This document shows, piece after piece, positions 8,272-16,679 of a DNA stretch of 41,842 bases. Position 1 is the first letter of the stretch. Each line of letters begins with the position of its first letter. This stretch comes from Prochlorococcus sp. AG-436-C14 (GTDB lineage: Bacteria > Cyanobacteriota > Cyanobacteriia > PCC-6307 > Cyanobiaceae): contig QCPD01000014.1 in NCBI GenBank assembly GCA_003209755.1, forward strand, positions 1 through 41,842, given 5' to 3'. The notes below the pieces were generated by a model, which was not told the origin of the DNA, searched no databases, and was given only the letters and a program-made list of their open reading frames with translations. A program made the position numbers and the translations under genes.

Positions 8272-8430
8272 ATGAATACGATCGATGCGAAGAAAATGTC
8301 TCAAGGCCAAGTTGATCCAATTGAAGATTATCTTGAGTGTGTAACATATTGTTCAATATCTAGCAGTGCGGAAGAGAACGATTGCCAAACTATATGTATG
8401 GAAAGGCATTTAAAAAGCTCATATTTTTAG
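8272..8430 (+). CDS. small twin-CX3C protein (52 aa)
   Basis: An excellent Shine-Dalgarno (AGGAGA at 8261-8266) precedes ATG 8272. The product contains two CX3C pairs, 'ECVTYCSI' and 'DCQTICMERH', eleven residues apart, each in a predicted helix: the layout of a disulfide-linked or metal-binding helical hairpin. It starts 'MNTIDAKKMSQGQVDPIEDY', with no signal peptide. I recall similar tiny Cys-pair proteins in Prochlorococcus but cannot name a family. The role is unknown; redox or metal sensing is only a guess. Confidence 0.75.
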   Translation: MNTIDAKKMSQGQVDPIEDYLECVTYCSISSSAEENDCQTICMERHLKSSYF

Positions 8431-8810
8431 ACTTTTTCACCAAAAATTAAAACTAGAGAAAATTACAGCTCTTTAATAATGCAATTAACTTTTGGATTCT
8501 CAATCTCAAATTAGAGACCTAAATACACTCTCTTATCTAGCGAGCAATAATACTCGAAAAATCTATGAATAATCCAGTAGGAATAAGTATACATTCGCTT
8601 GATTTATACCAAATATTTTCATGTTTACTAAATGACTTGAGCAGTTCTACCTAGTCTTGCTTAGCTGTTGATGTGGTAAAAAAAACAATAGTCTTGAGTA
8701 ATCATTTTTAAAAATCTAATTTTGATGTTGGGGTAATAACAAAAGGTTTAAATACTTATGAAAAAAATAGACATAATTGCCATCTTAAAATTAGATGATA
8801 TATAAAAATT
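8431..8810. other. intergenic region, no gene seen
   Basis: AT-rich sequence with stop codons in all frames; only a 15-codon ATG frame (8760) is present. No hairpin followed by a T run and no RNA gene were recognised. Confidence 0.4.
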
Positions 8811-8981
8811 TTGGCTCATCCCATATCTTGGTATTGGCTTGTTGGCTTTTTTCTATGGATGGTTCACAACGTTTTGGTTCTTAATCGTAAAGTTAATACT
8901 GACAAAGAACGACAAATATCAAAGCGATTTAATGCAATCTCAAGGCTCTATCCCGAAGGTACGTACATTTCACATAGATAA
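8811..8981 (+). CDS. possible small membrane protein (TTG start)
   Basis: Fifty-six codons from TTG 8811 to TAA 8981. The N-terminus is a strong membrane helix rich in Trp ('PISWYWLVGFFLWMVHNVLV'), followed by a basic soluble tail ('KERQISKRFNAISRLYPEG'). No ATG is available in frame, so the start is uncertain, but the composition is convincingly protein-like. Family unknown. Confidence 0.4.
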   Translation: MAHPISWYWLVGFFLWMVHNVLVLNRKVNTDKERQISKRFNAISRLYPEGTYISHR

Positions 8982-9027
8982 TAATCATTAGTTGATTTTA
9001 ATTATCAACAGCCCTTTCTTCGTTGCC

Positions 9028-9162
9028 TTAATAATGGGGTGGCTTAGAAGTTTCTTCAGGGAAATATTCTTCAGTTTCATTTTCATATGCGTCACCTTTC
9101 TTTTTGAAGTATTCCTCTGATGGATCGTAACCATCGTTGTCTGGATTGATTTTCCCTTTCAT
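9028..9162 (-). CDS. small acidic protein (44 aa)
   Basis: ATG 9162 to TAA 9028. The product is very acidic and Tyr/Pro-containing ('MKGKINPDNDGYDPSEEYFK', 'ENETEEYFPEE'), with no hydrophobic segment, so probably intrinsically disordered. No family recognised. Confidence 0.5.
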   Translation of the reverse strand: MKGKINPDNDGYDPSEEYFKKKGDAYENETEEYFPEETSKPPHY

Positions 9163-9210
9163 AGTTTAATATTTTTTCTTTGGCGAGATCAGTGGATCTG
9201 TCAAAGTATG

Positions 9211-9402
9211 TTATCCAGGTATCCCATTACAAATAATTCCTGCTTTGGCCATTGAAATTAAAACAAAATGATGAAAGCTAGGAACGGCTTTGTCTAATGC
9301 TATGAGAAATATAAGCAATGACATTGATGTCATTGAAAGATATTGCATCCAATGAATACCTGCTTTATCCAGTCCATTTTTGTCAAAACTTGTACTAGTC
9401 AT
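9211..9402 (-). CDS. small membrane protein (63 aa)
   Basis: ATG 9402 to TAA 9211. A central hydrophobic segment ('MTSMSLLIFLIALDKAV') and a second weaker one near the C-terminus ('FVLISMAKAGIIC') suggest a membrane hairpin. The first residues 'MTSTSFDKNGLDKAGIHW' look soluble. It lies between GH57 and the acidic peptide gene on the same strand. Function unknown. Confidence 0.5.
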   Translation of the reverse strand: MTSTSFDKNGLDKAGIHWMQYLSMTSMSLLIFLIALDKAVPSFHHFVLISMAKAGIICNGIPG

Positions 9403-9492
9403 TTTATTAAAGCTATGGTCGGTGACCTTAACGCAAAAAATTATTTTTTGCTAGTTATTTCTTTTTCTTGATTGACGCCTTTACAAAATTGA

Positions 9493-10968
9493 TTAACTGC
9501 TCTGTGCTGAAATTTCAAAGTTTCTAATCACCTCTTCACCCTTTCTGAAGATCGTTTTAGCATATTCAGTCCATTTCCCCTGTCCCCAATAACGGAAGCA
9601 GCTAGTTTCTAATAGCAAAAGGTATAGGAGCGCTTCTTGATAGTCATGGGTTTTTGTTAACGATGGATTTTGAACTAATAATTGGTCAAATGTTTCGTGA
9701 AAATACGAACTAAGTTTTGAAATTGGTTCTAAAACATTTATATATCCATCTTCCCAACTCAAATTGTTAGTCCAGCTGGCTCCACTCAAAGAAAAAGATT
9801 GATCTTCCTCTTTTAATTCATTAATTGCTTTTTTAACCAAAGTAGGCGTTATTGGGCCTGATACTTTTTCCCATATTTTGTGTTGATTGATTGCTTGTAT
9901 CAATGGATAATTATCTTCATCTATATTTGATGTCTCTAAGAAGTCGAGGTATTCAGATCCGTTCATAGCTATTGTTGGACTTATATTCGTTTTTGGACCA
10001 ATTTTTTTATATGCCTGAATGAATGCTTGAGGAAATTCGTTCATCATTACTCCGCCATTTTCTCCGTCAGCTATTTGGGAAACAAGAGTGGGAATAATCT
10101 GTTGCCCTAAATTCTGTTTAGATAACTCCAGTGCTTCGTAATAAGGTTGCATTTGCCCAACAAGCTTTGTATCTGATCCTTGAGTTTTTATTAGTGAAAG
10201 AATAGAGATGATCTCTCCATTACTATTTTGAGCTTTGAGCATATTGGGAATATATTTTTGCTCGTCTCTTAGATTAGAGCCATCTATATTTTGAACACTA
10301 TGTTCTTGAACCATTACCCAACGATATCCACATTCTTTGAGAGCTTTGATTAATTGAAAAAGAACATCAGGTTGGTTTGGAAGATGCATCTCAGGAAGAG
10401 AGAATCCATTCACTCGACGCAATGCATCTTCTCCGAATAATGACAAGAAGTGATGCTGCCAGGCTGTTATCTGTAATTTAAAGTCAGAAGGTGGAGTTGA
10501 AGAGGCTACAGCATGACTCCAAAAGGTTCCTAGCCATTCAATGTGTGGATGAACTGTCTCATCACACGTTAGGAGTTTTAACGATGTAAGAATATCCTCG
10601 CGACCCATTTGTTCGAGTCCCCAAAGAAGATTACCTGAGTAATCAAGCATTATTTTGGGGTCATATCCTTCATTTATCAGGCTTGGAATGATTTCAGCTA
10701 GACGTTTATAACATTGAGCAAATGGTTCGGCATTGTGATTATCTCCTTCTGAAGAGTGTTCAAACATATATTGCAAATGTGAAATGAGCTCTCCATTCTT
10801 ACCTGCTGGAATTGTTGGTTGATGCATATGGAGGGCACATGCAAATCCTGAATTAAAATTATCTAACCTTGATATTTCGTTGTATTGTCTACTTTCTCTT
10901 TCCTTATTTACTATTCTATTAATTGCAAATTCCAATCCACATATCGGTGGTAAGTCTTTGTTGTTCAT
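9493..10968 (-). CDS. glycoside hydrolase family 57 protein
   Basis: GH57 enzymes act on alpha-glucans (amylase, amylopullulanase, branching or glucanotransferase activities). The 491 aa product shows the family's first conserved region 'ALHMHQP' (HxHQP at residues 47-51), then 'AEIIPSLINEGYDPKIMLDY', 'HPHIEWLGTFWSHAV', 'GFSLPEMHL' (region with the expected catalytic Glu, in 'PEM'), and 'VSQIADGENGGVMMNEFPQA', resembling the Asp-containing catalytic region. Length is within the range of the shorter GH57 members. Substrate cannot be told; a role in glycogen metabolism is plausible. Start is ATG 10968. Confidence 0.85.
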   Translation of the reverse strand: MNNKDLPPICGLEFAINRIVNKERESRQYNEISRLDNFNSGFACALHMHQPTIPAGKNGELISHLQYMFEHSSEGDNHNAEPFAQCYKRLAEIIPSLINEGYDPKIMLDYSGNLLWGLEQMGREDILTSLKLLTCDETVHPHIEWLGTFWSHAVASSTPPSDFKLQITAWQHHFLSLFGEDALRRVNGFSLPEMHLPNQPDVLFQLIKALKECGYRWVMVQEHSVQNIDGSNLRDEQKYIPNMLKAQNSNGEIISILSLIKTQGSDTKLVGQMQPYYEALELSKQNLGQQIIPTLVSQIADGENGGVMMNEFPQAFIQAYKKIGPKTNISPTIAMNGSEYLDFLETSNIDEDNYPLIQAINQHKIWEKVSGPITPTLVKKAINELKEEDQSFSLSGASWTNNLSWEDGYINVLEPISKLSSYFHETFDQLLVQNPSLTKTHDYQEALLYLLLLETSCFRYWGQGKWTEYAKTIFRKGEEVIRNFEISAQSS

Positions 10969-11118
10969 ATTATTGAGGTTATATTTTTAAAGCAATCCCA
11001 CTGAAAGGGCTTTTTCTGATTAATCGGAGTATATACAATAAAAAAATTTTTTCATAGATTTAATTTGTTTTACGGTTCAATGCCCTTGAGAAATACTTTT
11101 ATTATTCAAGGTATTTTT

Positions 11119-11727
11119 TTACCTATGAAATAAGAACAGTATAAATAGGTATGTTTTTCTAATAGTGCTAAAAACACTAATCGATTGCAATACAAAATTT
11201 ATTTTGCCTGGGTTAAAGCCAGGATTGAGTTCTCCTGGCCTACCGAATTTTGAATGTAGTAATTGAAATTGGCTTATAGAGTCCGATTTTAATTGAATTG
11301 GTAAAGAAATTTTTTTGGCAAGAACAGTTGGTTCAAGGCTTTCAAAAGGAACTTTGATAATTGTTGTCCCAAATCTTTTTTTTCTATTTCTGCTACCCAT
11401 CTAAGCCCACCAGGAGACTTAATCTAAGAAAAATTCTCTTAAGCCAAAAATTCCGTATTTACATGACACTCCAAATTTTAAAGTTCGACCTTTCCCTTCA
11501 ATTTTCAATTCAAAACCTTGATAATTCGATAAATTTAGAAAAGGTGAAAATATTGGAGATTTGCAACTAACAAAGCCCCCTTTTTCCTCAACTACAACAC
11601 CTTCCAGAGAGAGGCCTTTTGAGGAAGCCTTACAAACTGCCTTGCTTAAACCTCCCATAATAGTGTCGTTCAATGAAAACCAATCATCAAAGTCACTGGA
11701 TGAAACGACTTTTGATAGCTTCGGCAT
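11119..11727 (-). pseudogene. CIA30-family gene with two frame breaks
   Basis: CIA30 (NDUFAF1-like) domains are carbohydrate-binding-like beta sandwiches found in complex I assembly factors and cyanobacterial proteins. The first 102 codons (start 11727) read 'DWFSLNDTIMGGLSKA' and 'LKFGVSCKYGIFGLREFFLD', then stop. The expected next segment 'KSPGGLRWVAEIEKK' is in the +1 frame, and the rest ('TTIIKVPFESLEPTV', 'FQLLHSKFGRPGELNPGFNP') is back in the original frame, up to 11119. Joining needs one base removed near 11419 and one A added to the A8 run (T8 at 11376-11383 on the plus strand). The protein is otherwise well preserved, so the break is recent, or is an error. Confidence 0.75.
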
Positions 11728-11944
11728 TTTTTATAAACAATTTTTTTAACTCTATAAAAATTTTTTTTTTGAATCCTGAGTTTAAATATATAGATTTCAC
11801 CAGATAAAGAAAAATACCTTTGCGGCTCATTCAATGATTCTTAAAGTCTTTGAAATGATTTTTAATCATTAATAAGGCTATTAGAGAAGTTGTTAGATCT
11901 GAGATGATTCGCTTGAGTTGGCTTAAAGATTCATCCAATGATGG

Positions 11945-12118
11945 TCAATCATTAAAGAGAAGGCAACCCGGGGATGATGGATTTATGGAGCATTCCACAT
12001 CCCAAAAGCCTTCACATTCTATCCCTTCCCAATGATTAATCATTGTTTCTAATTCTTTGATTCTTTCTTTAGCGATATCAATTTTTTCAAGGAGATTTGA
12101 TGAAGTTTCTTTCTTCAT
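11945..12118 (-). CDS. CP12-like mini-protein (C-terminal module only)
   Basis: A 57 aa protein ends in 'ECSINPSSPGCLLFND', which matches the CP12 C-terminal signature: Cys, three residues, Pro, four residues, Cys, two residues, aromatic, acidic, Asp. In CP12 this Cys loop binds GAPDH and helps shut down the Calvin cycle in the dark. The N-terminal half is one helix ('SSNLLEKIDIAKERIKELET') and the CP12 N-terminal Cys pair and PRK-binding part are absent. A paralogue sits at 29040. The GAPDH link is inference. Confidence 0.7.
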   Translation of the reverse strand: MKKETSSNLLEKIDIAKERIKELETMINHWEGIECEGFWDVECSINPSSPGCLLFND

Positions 12119-12254
12119 GATTTTTCCTTGTTACTATCTCTATTTAACTACTAAATTGATATTAAATCTATCGATATAATTACTGATGTATTTGTTCCTA
12201 TTAGAAATTGAAAAAATTTTTCCAGAAAAACTTTTTTATTTTCGTATTTAATAT

Positions 12255-12518
12255 CTACCGTTGATTGAAATAGAACGAATTACAAAAGTTACCAACATTA
12301 TTTGTCTCAGCTTTAAGACCTGTTTTCTTTGCAATCACTGTAATCTTCGCATTTTTTTCTTTTAGTGAATAGTCATTCTGATTTAGGTACATTGTGTAGT
12401 ATTCTCTGCATAGATTTGAGAGTTCTTTTTCTCTGGAAAAGGGGATACGGCCTACAGCTATCACGATCAGAGCCAGAGCTATTGCTCCTGTAAAAGCTTT
12501 ATTGAGTGAGTTAGTCAT
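12255..12518 (-). CDS. membrane-anchored small protein with a Cys pair
   Basis: The 87 aa product has an N-terminal membrane anchor or signal ('AFTGAIALALIVIAVGRIPF') and a polar domain with two cysteines at its two ends ('LCREYY' and 'GNFCNSFYF'), suggesting a disulfide in the periplasm or thylakoid lumen. The layout resembles the genes at 16181 and 17359. It is 42 bp downstream of the CRTISO-like gene's stop side on the same strand. Function unknown. Confidence 0.6.
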   Translation of the reverse strand: MTNSLNKAFTGAIALALIVIAVGRIPFSREKELSNLCREYYTMYLNQNDYSLKEKNAKITVIAKKTGLKAETNNVGNFCNSFYFNQR

Positions 12519-12560
12519 TTGATTTGTATTTTCATTTTGTCTATCAAGAATAGGCTTTTT

Positions 12561-14090
12561 CTATATGTCTAGCTCTTTGATTAGATCTCTTTGAATTTTG
12601 GAACCAAGAATTGTATTGGCGGCCATAGCACCACTAGCGGCTACAGGTGGTATGCCGATTCCTGGGAATGTACTAGAGCCGCACAATAATAGATTTTTAA
12701 TAGGAGTTTTATTCCCTGGAAAAAGCCTTTCTGCTGCTGACAAGGCTGGACCATAACTACCATTTTTTGTATTTAAAAATCTTTGATGAGTCAGTGGTGT
12801 CCCTAGCATTTTTATTTCGATTCTTTCCTGAATATCAGGTATTAGGTTTTTTATTGGTTGCCAGAAGACTGAGCAACGCTCCTCTTTTGTCTTTTTATAT
12901 TCTTTGCTACCTATTTTAAGATTTTCCCATTTCTCCCAAGGCTCATTAGCAGGCGTATATCCATGAAGAATGTGTTTGTTAGGGGGAGCCATGGTTGGAT
13001 CCAATACCGATGGAATGGAGAGAACTACTACATTCCTTTCAGCAGTAATACCTTTAGCCCAATCATCTACCCATATTGAATGGATTGGAATATTTTCCAG
13101 TCCTTCTGCATTAAATCCAAGATGTACATGAAGAAATGACTTGCATTTTGGAGTCATGGACCTTTCCTCTCTCCATTTTTGAGATATTTCTTTTGGTATT
13201 AAATCAAGGGTGTTCCAAATATCTGCGTTGCTAACAATATGATCTGCAAATATTTTCTCACCATTTTTCAACTCAATTCCGATTGCTTTATTCCTTTTTA
13301 TAATTATCTGACTAACTTTTGAATTCAGTTGGAGATTGCCTCCAAATGAGTAAATTCCATTTAATAGAGCCATAACGATAGATTCACTCCCTCCCTTTGG
13401 ATATTCCAGATAGGCATCTGGTTTGAACCAATCATCAAAAAGGGTTGCCATCGCAGCTGCATTCGTTTCGTCTTTTGATAAACCGCTTATTAGAAAGCAA
13501 AGTAAATCAACCCAATTTCGTAAAAATGGATCTTTAAGATGTTCATCCACTAAATTTCCAAAAGCACCTCCTAGGTATTTAAAAGATTTCAAGTGAGTGA
13601 GGAGTGTTTTACTACGTCTTAAGAGTTGAAAAATAGTGTCCTTGTTTTGATTTAGTGCTATTAGGGGAATAGCATTAGCTGCTGCACCAATTGGTTTAAT
13701 AACTTGAATAAAATGTTCCCATTCTTTAATTGCATCATTTCCGCTAATTGAATTGATCTGATCAAGGAATCTTTTATCTCCAACTCCAATCGTGTAGTCA
13801 CCTTCAGGAATTTGAACATTCCAATCCTGATATTTAATTAATTCAACTTTTTGGTTAAGAGCTTTAAGTACTTGACCTAAAGGATTTTTCGTAGGCCAAG
13901 TACCTATTCCACTCCAAAGAGAGGGACCAGATTCAAATTTATAACCATTTTTCTCAAAGCCATGAGCGGCTCCTCCTGGTTTTGAGTGAGCCTCGAGAAT
14001 TAGGACTTTTTTGCCAGCTTTTGCGAGTAATCCTGCGCAACATAATCCTCCTATACCACTTCCAACTACTATTACTTCTGGATTTTTCAT
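12561..14090 (-). CDS. CRTISO/phytoene-dehydrogenase-like FAD oxidoreductase
   Basis: The 509 aa protein begins with a textbook FAD-binding Rossmann motif, 'VIVVGSGIGGLCCAGLLAKA' (GxGxxG at residues 10-15), then 'VLILEAHSKPGGAAHGFEK', as in carotenoid isomerases (CrtH/CRTISO) and retinol saturases. Internal 'ADIWNTLDLIP' and C-terminal 'LLLCGSSTFPGIGIPPVAAS' are also typical of the carotenoid oxidoreductase family. It is probably a paralogue of CrtH rather than CrtH itself, acting on a carotenoid or related isoprenoid at the membrane. It is next to a PAP/fibrillin gene (95 bp), which fits a plastoglobule-like or carotenoid-related function. Confidence 0.85.
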   Translation of the reverse strand: MKNPEVIVVGSGIGGLCCAGLLAKAGKKVLILEAHSKPGGAAHGFEKNGYKFESGPSLWSGIGTWPTKNPLGQVLKALNQKVELIKYQDWNVQIPEGDYTIGVGDKRFLDQINSISGNDAIKEWEHFIQVIKPIGAAANAIPLIALNQNKDTIFQLLRRSKTLLTHLKSFKYLGGAFGNLVDEHLKDPFLRNWVDLLCFLISGLSKDETNAAAMATLFDDWFKPDAYLEYPKGGSESIVMALLNGIYSFGGNLQLNSKVSQIIIKRNKAIGIELKNGEKIFADHIVSNADIWNTLDLIPKEISQKWREERSMTPKCKSFLHVHLGFNAEGLENIPIHSIWVDDWAKGITAERNVVVLSIPSVLDPTMAPPNKHILHGYTPANEPWEKWENLKIGSKEYKKTKEERCSVFWQPIKNLIPDIQERIEIKMLGTPLTHQRFLNTKNGSYGPALSAAERLFPGNKTPIKNLLLCGSSTFPGIGIPPVAASGAMAANTILGSKIQRDLIKELDI

Positions 14091-14184
14091 TTATTTTTTA
14101 TTAAAAAATTTTTCTTCTTTAGAGTTTCTACTACAAATTCTTCAGAATTGCTTCAATGAAGTCAGTATTTAGGAAGGGATTTTC

Positions 14185-14946
14185 TTAAATTTTTGTTTGG
14201 TCTAGAAGAGGAATTGATGGACGTATGTAAACAAATAATGCTCCGTGCATATCTCTAATGATTCTTAAATCTTCGTCAACATAGATCACGCTAATCTCAC
14301 AATTTGGATTTTCTTTGTTCCATGGCAAAAGTTTCCAGACGGTCTTTACTGGATACCACCTTTCCATGAGAATAGTGTCTAAAAAAGGAATTTTCCCCAG
14401 TCCATCCACCTCTGATACTTTAGTCTTCTCTAACTCCATTGAAAGAATGTTGTCTGTTAGTTTAAGCCCCTTAGCCAGAGTTATGACTCGACCACCAAAG
14501 GTAGGCAAAAGCTTGAACCACCCAATGATTGGGATTGTTGTAAGTCCAAAGATAGTGGTATCAAAGGTGGAGATCATTTCCCCTTTATTAAAATTGATAT
14601 TTTGGCCGATTCTTCCTACTGTTGATAATCCAAATGATCCAACTTGTAAAAGATGAAGCTTGAAAAATAAATCGCTTTTTGATTTGTCGTTTAAAGCCTT
14701 TTCAATGGCTAAAAAAAATGGAGAGCTTCTAAATAATTCAACTGATGAGTAAATAAGCTCCCATTCACCTTCAATAGAACTCTGAGTTATTTCATCTGAG
14801 AAGGGTAGTAGATCTTCAACTAGTTTATTCATCTCTACTAATTTATTTTGGTAAATAGGAGCAATCATCGCGTTCATCCTTTGACCTCTATCTGTTGCTG
14901 CTGCTAGCTGATAAATAAGGGCTTTGAGATCCTTCCTGTCTTGCAT
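14185..14946 (-). CDS. PAP/fibrillin family protein
   Basis: PAP/fibrillins are lipocalin-like lipid-associated proteins of plastids and cyanobacteria, binding carotenoids or quinones at membranes. Visible hallmarks in this 253 aa protein: N-terminal helix 'LIYQLAAATDRG', 'IEGEWELIYSSVELFRSSPF' (W-E-L-x-Y-S/T), 'NFNKGEMISTFD', 'LSMELEKTKVSEVDG' and C-terminal 'IYVDEDLRIIRDMHGALFVY' (the family's 'D..lRi.R...g.lfV' end). The length is typical. It likely forms an operon with the downstream CRTISO-like gene. Confidence 0.9.
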   Translation of the reverse strand: MQDRKDLKALIYQLAAATDRGQRMNAMIAPIYQNKLVEMNKLVEDLLPFSDEITQSSIEGEWELIYSSVELFRSSPFFLAIEKALNDKSKSDLFFKLHLLQVGSFGLSTVGRIGQNINFNKGEMISTFDTTIFGLTTIPIIGWFKLLPTFGGRVITLAKGLKLTDNILSMELEKTKVSEVDGLGKIPFLDTILMERWYPVKTVWKLLPWNKENPNCEISVIYVDEDLRIIRDMHGALFVYIRPSIPLLDQTKI

Positions 14947-15076
14947 TTTATTTAATTGGTTAATTCGTTATTAACACTTTGACCTTAACTAAAATTTCCT
15001 AAAGACCTTGACTTTATATATAGGTTTAACAAGTAATATTTGATTATTTCATATCGATTTTGCTTATAATATTCTT

Positions 15077-15229
15077 ATGATTACAGCTAAAACCTTACTA
15101 CTGACAATATTTGTTCCTTTGGCGTGTCTTAAATTTTTTGGCTTTTATAAAAAAATCCTCAAGGTCTCAGAACCGTCTTTAAAGCAAGTAAAGGCAAAAT
15201 TAGAAAAAACATTTGCAATAGATAGCTAG
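15077..15229 (+). CDS. single-helix membrane peptide (50 aa)
   Basis: ATG 15077 to TAG 15229. The N-terminus is hydrophobic ('TLLLTIFVPLACLKFFGFY') and the rest is a basic amphipathic helix ('KQVKAKLEKTFAIDS'). A consensus TATAAT (15065-15070) ends seven bases before the ATG, so the transcript may be leaderless. No family recognised. Confidence 0.5.
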   Translation: MITAKTLLLTIFVPLACLKFFGFYKKILKVSEPSLKQVKAKLEKTFAIDS

Positions 15230-15428
15230 GTTGATTGGCCGAATATTTTGTGTTTTATGGCGATTATTGCTTACTTTTATAGAAAGATTAAACCTTTAAT
15301 TCCTTCTTGATAGTCATTTTCTCCTTAAGTGAGACTTTACCTGTCTTTTTTTCTAAACAAGCCTATGACTTGTTTTTTGTATACCTTATGCCTTTTTATT
15401 AATAGTTTTTTTTCTAAATTAATAAGAT

Positions 15429-15466
15429 GAACAATCTATTTACATCTACATGTAAATAGATTGTTC
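15429..15466. repeat. perfect 16 bp inverted repeat (hairpin) upstream of the histone-like gene
   Basis: GAACAATCTATTTACA, a 6-base spacer (TCTACA), then TGTAAATAGATTGTTC: both arms match perfectly. It is AT-rich, is not followed by a T tract on the plus strand, and ends 53 bp before the ATG at 15520. The paralogous gene at 26516 lacks it. It may be an operator, a 5' leader hairpin or a trace of a small mobile repeat. Confidence 0.7.
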
Positions 15467-15519
15467 GGTTTGGATACCCACAATGTGCTAGATGTTGTGT
15501 ATAGGTAATTCTTAATTTA

Positions 15520-16107
15520 ATGTCTCAATTAAGTATCAAAGTTAGCGCTAAAGGAGAAGCTATGATCGCTACTCTTCAAAAGGAAATTTTTAACCGAAGA
15601 AGAAAAAAAGTAACAGCATCACAAGTTGTTGAAACTCTTGTAGAGAGCGGTGCTAAGTCACAATCTGATAAGCGTTATGCAGCTTCTTGGAAAAACTTAA
15701 TAAAAGATATTGAGAAAGCTGCAAAAGTTTCTGAGATCCATGGTAATAAGCCTGCAAATGTTAGTGCTGATGAGTGGGCTTTGATTCTCTCTCATCGTAC
15801 TCGTAAGTCCTCAAGTCCTAAGAAGGTGTCAGCAAAAGGCTCCGCCAAAAAGACAGCCGCTAAAAAAACTGCAGCTAAAAAAGCCATTGCAAAGAAAGCA
15901 GTAACTAAAGCTACTCCTGCCAAGAGTGCTTCAAAAGCAAAAGTTAAGACTTCTAAAGTTAAGACTGCAGTTAAGAAAATAGCTTCTGCTCAAGCTAAAA
16001 AAGCAACTTCAACCGCTAAATCAGTTTCTAAAAGAACATCTAAGGCTGTTGCAGGCAGACCTGCGAAGCGTGCAAGAAAAGTTAGTTCTAAAGCCGTAAA
16101 AGCTTAG
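15520..16107 (+). CDS. histone-H1-like DNA-binding protein, copy 1
   Basis: The 195 aa protein has a globular N-terminal part of about 97 residues ('LSIKVSAKGEAMIATLQKEI', 'SWKNLIKDIEKAAKVS', 'SADEWALILSHRTRK') and a Lys/Ala-rich tail with AKKTAAKKT-type repeats, like histone H1 tails. It ends with 'AGRPAKRARK', an AT-hook-like GRP core in a basic setting. The N-terminal domain is not a known HU or H-NS fold as far as I can see. The paralogue at 26516 is almost identical over the first 97 residues but differs widely in codons, so the domain is under strong selection. Likely nucleoid-associated. Confidence 0.85.
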   Translation: MSQLSIKVSAKGEAMIATLQKEIFNRRRKKVTASQVVETLVESGAKSQSDKRYAASWKNLIKDIEKAAKVSEIHGNKPANVSADEWALILSHRTRKSSSPKKVSAKGSAKKTAAKKTAAKKAIAKKAVTKATPAKSASKAKVKTSKVKTAVKKIASAQAKKATSTAKSVSKRTSKAVAGRPAKRARKVSSKAVKA

Positions 16108-16113
16108 TTAAGA

Positions 16114-16162
16114 AGCCAGACCCGTTAAAGCGGCGTGAAAAGTGCAAAGCTTTTCTCTGGCT
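16114..16162 (+). promoter_or_regulatory. structured 3' element after the histone-like gene, copy 1
   Basis: Seven bases after the stop codon the RNA can form an outer stem AGCCAGA/TCTGGCT enclosing two hairpins: CCG-TTAAAG-CGG and GAAAAG-TGCAAAG-CTTTTC. The same three-stem plan follows the paralogue (27042-27084) with compensating base changes. No T tract follows here, so it is not just a terminator. Confidence 0.65.
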
Positions 16163-16180
16163 ATTCTATAAATGTGTTAA

Positions 16181-16507
16181 TTAGTATCCCAAGCCTACAT
16201 TGCCTTTTGTGTAGCCTTGGCAGTAGTACTTGGAATGGTAGTAGTGATTAGTAATATCAGCTTTTTCTCCTTTTAGCCCCTCGGTTCTTTTCTTCCCTAA
16301 TTTTAATTCTCTTGCAGCCTCTTTCCCTGTAATTAAATCAGCGCTAAGGCGTCCGCAAATATCTTTAACTTTGAAGTCTTTCGCTGAAGGAACTCTGACA
16401 TAGCCAGCAAAAAATGCCAGAAATAATCCAAGGGTTACAAATCTTCGGTGGTTTCTCCACCATTCATAACTATTGAGATTGAGTCTCTTTTTTAAATCCA
16501 TGTTCAT
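16181..16507 (-). CDS. membrane-anchored protein with a Cys pair
   Basis: In this 108 aa product a basic N-terminus is followed by one membrane helix ('RFVTLGLFLAFFAGYVRV') and a polar, probably extracytoplasmic domain with two cysteines ('KDICGRLSADLITGKEAARE' and 'SKYYCQGYTKG'). A basic cytoplasmic end and external Cys pair suggest a disulfide-stabilised lumenal domain. It is convergent with the histone-like gene. Family unknown; compare the genes at 12255 and 17359. Confidence 0.65.
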   Translation of the reverse strand: MNMDLKKRLNLNSYEWWRNHRRFVTLGLFLAFFAGYVRVPSAKDFKVKDICGRLSADLITGKEAARELKLGKKRTEGLKGEKADITNHYYHSKYYCQGYTKGNVGLGY

Positions 16508-16679
16508 TTATATCCATAATAGATTTGTTCACCTTAGGTTTTAGTCCTTTTCTTTATTGATGAAGTACTTTTAGGTGATTATTTTAGCTTATTCACATAC
16601 TTAAAGAATTAATCCTATTTGCTTTTCAATTGATCCTATTCAGCTAGTACGATTGGATTAATGGCAAATTTATTTAGGA

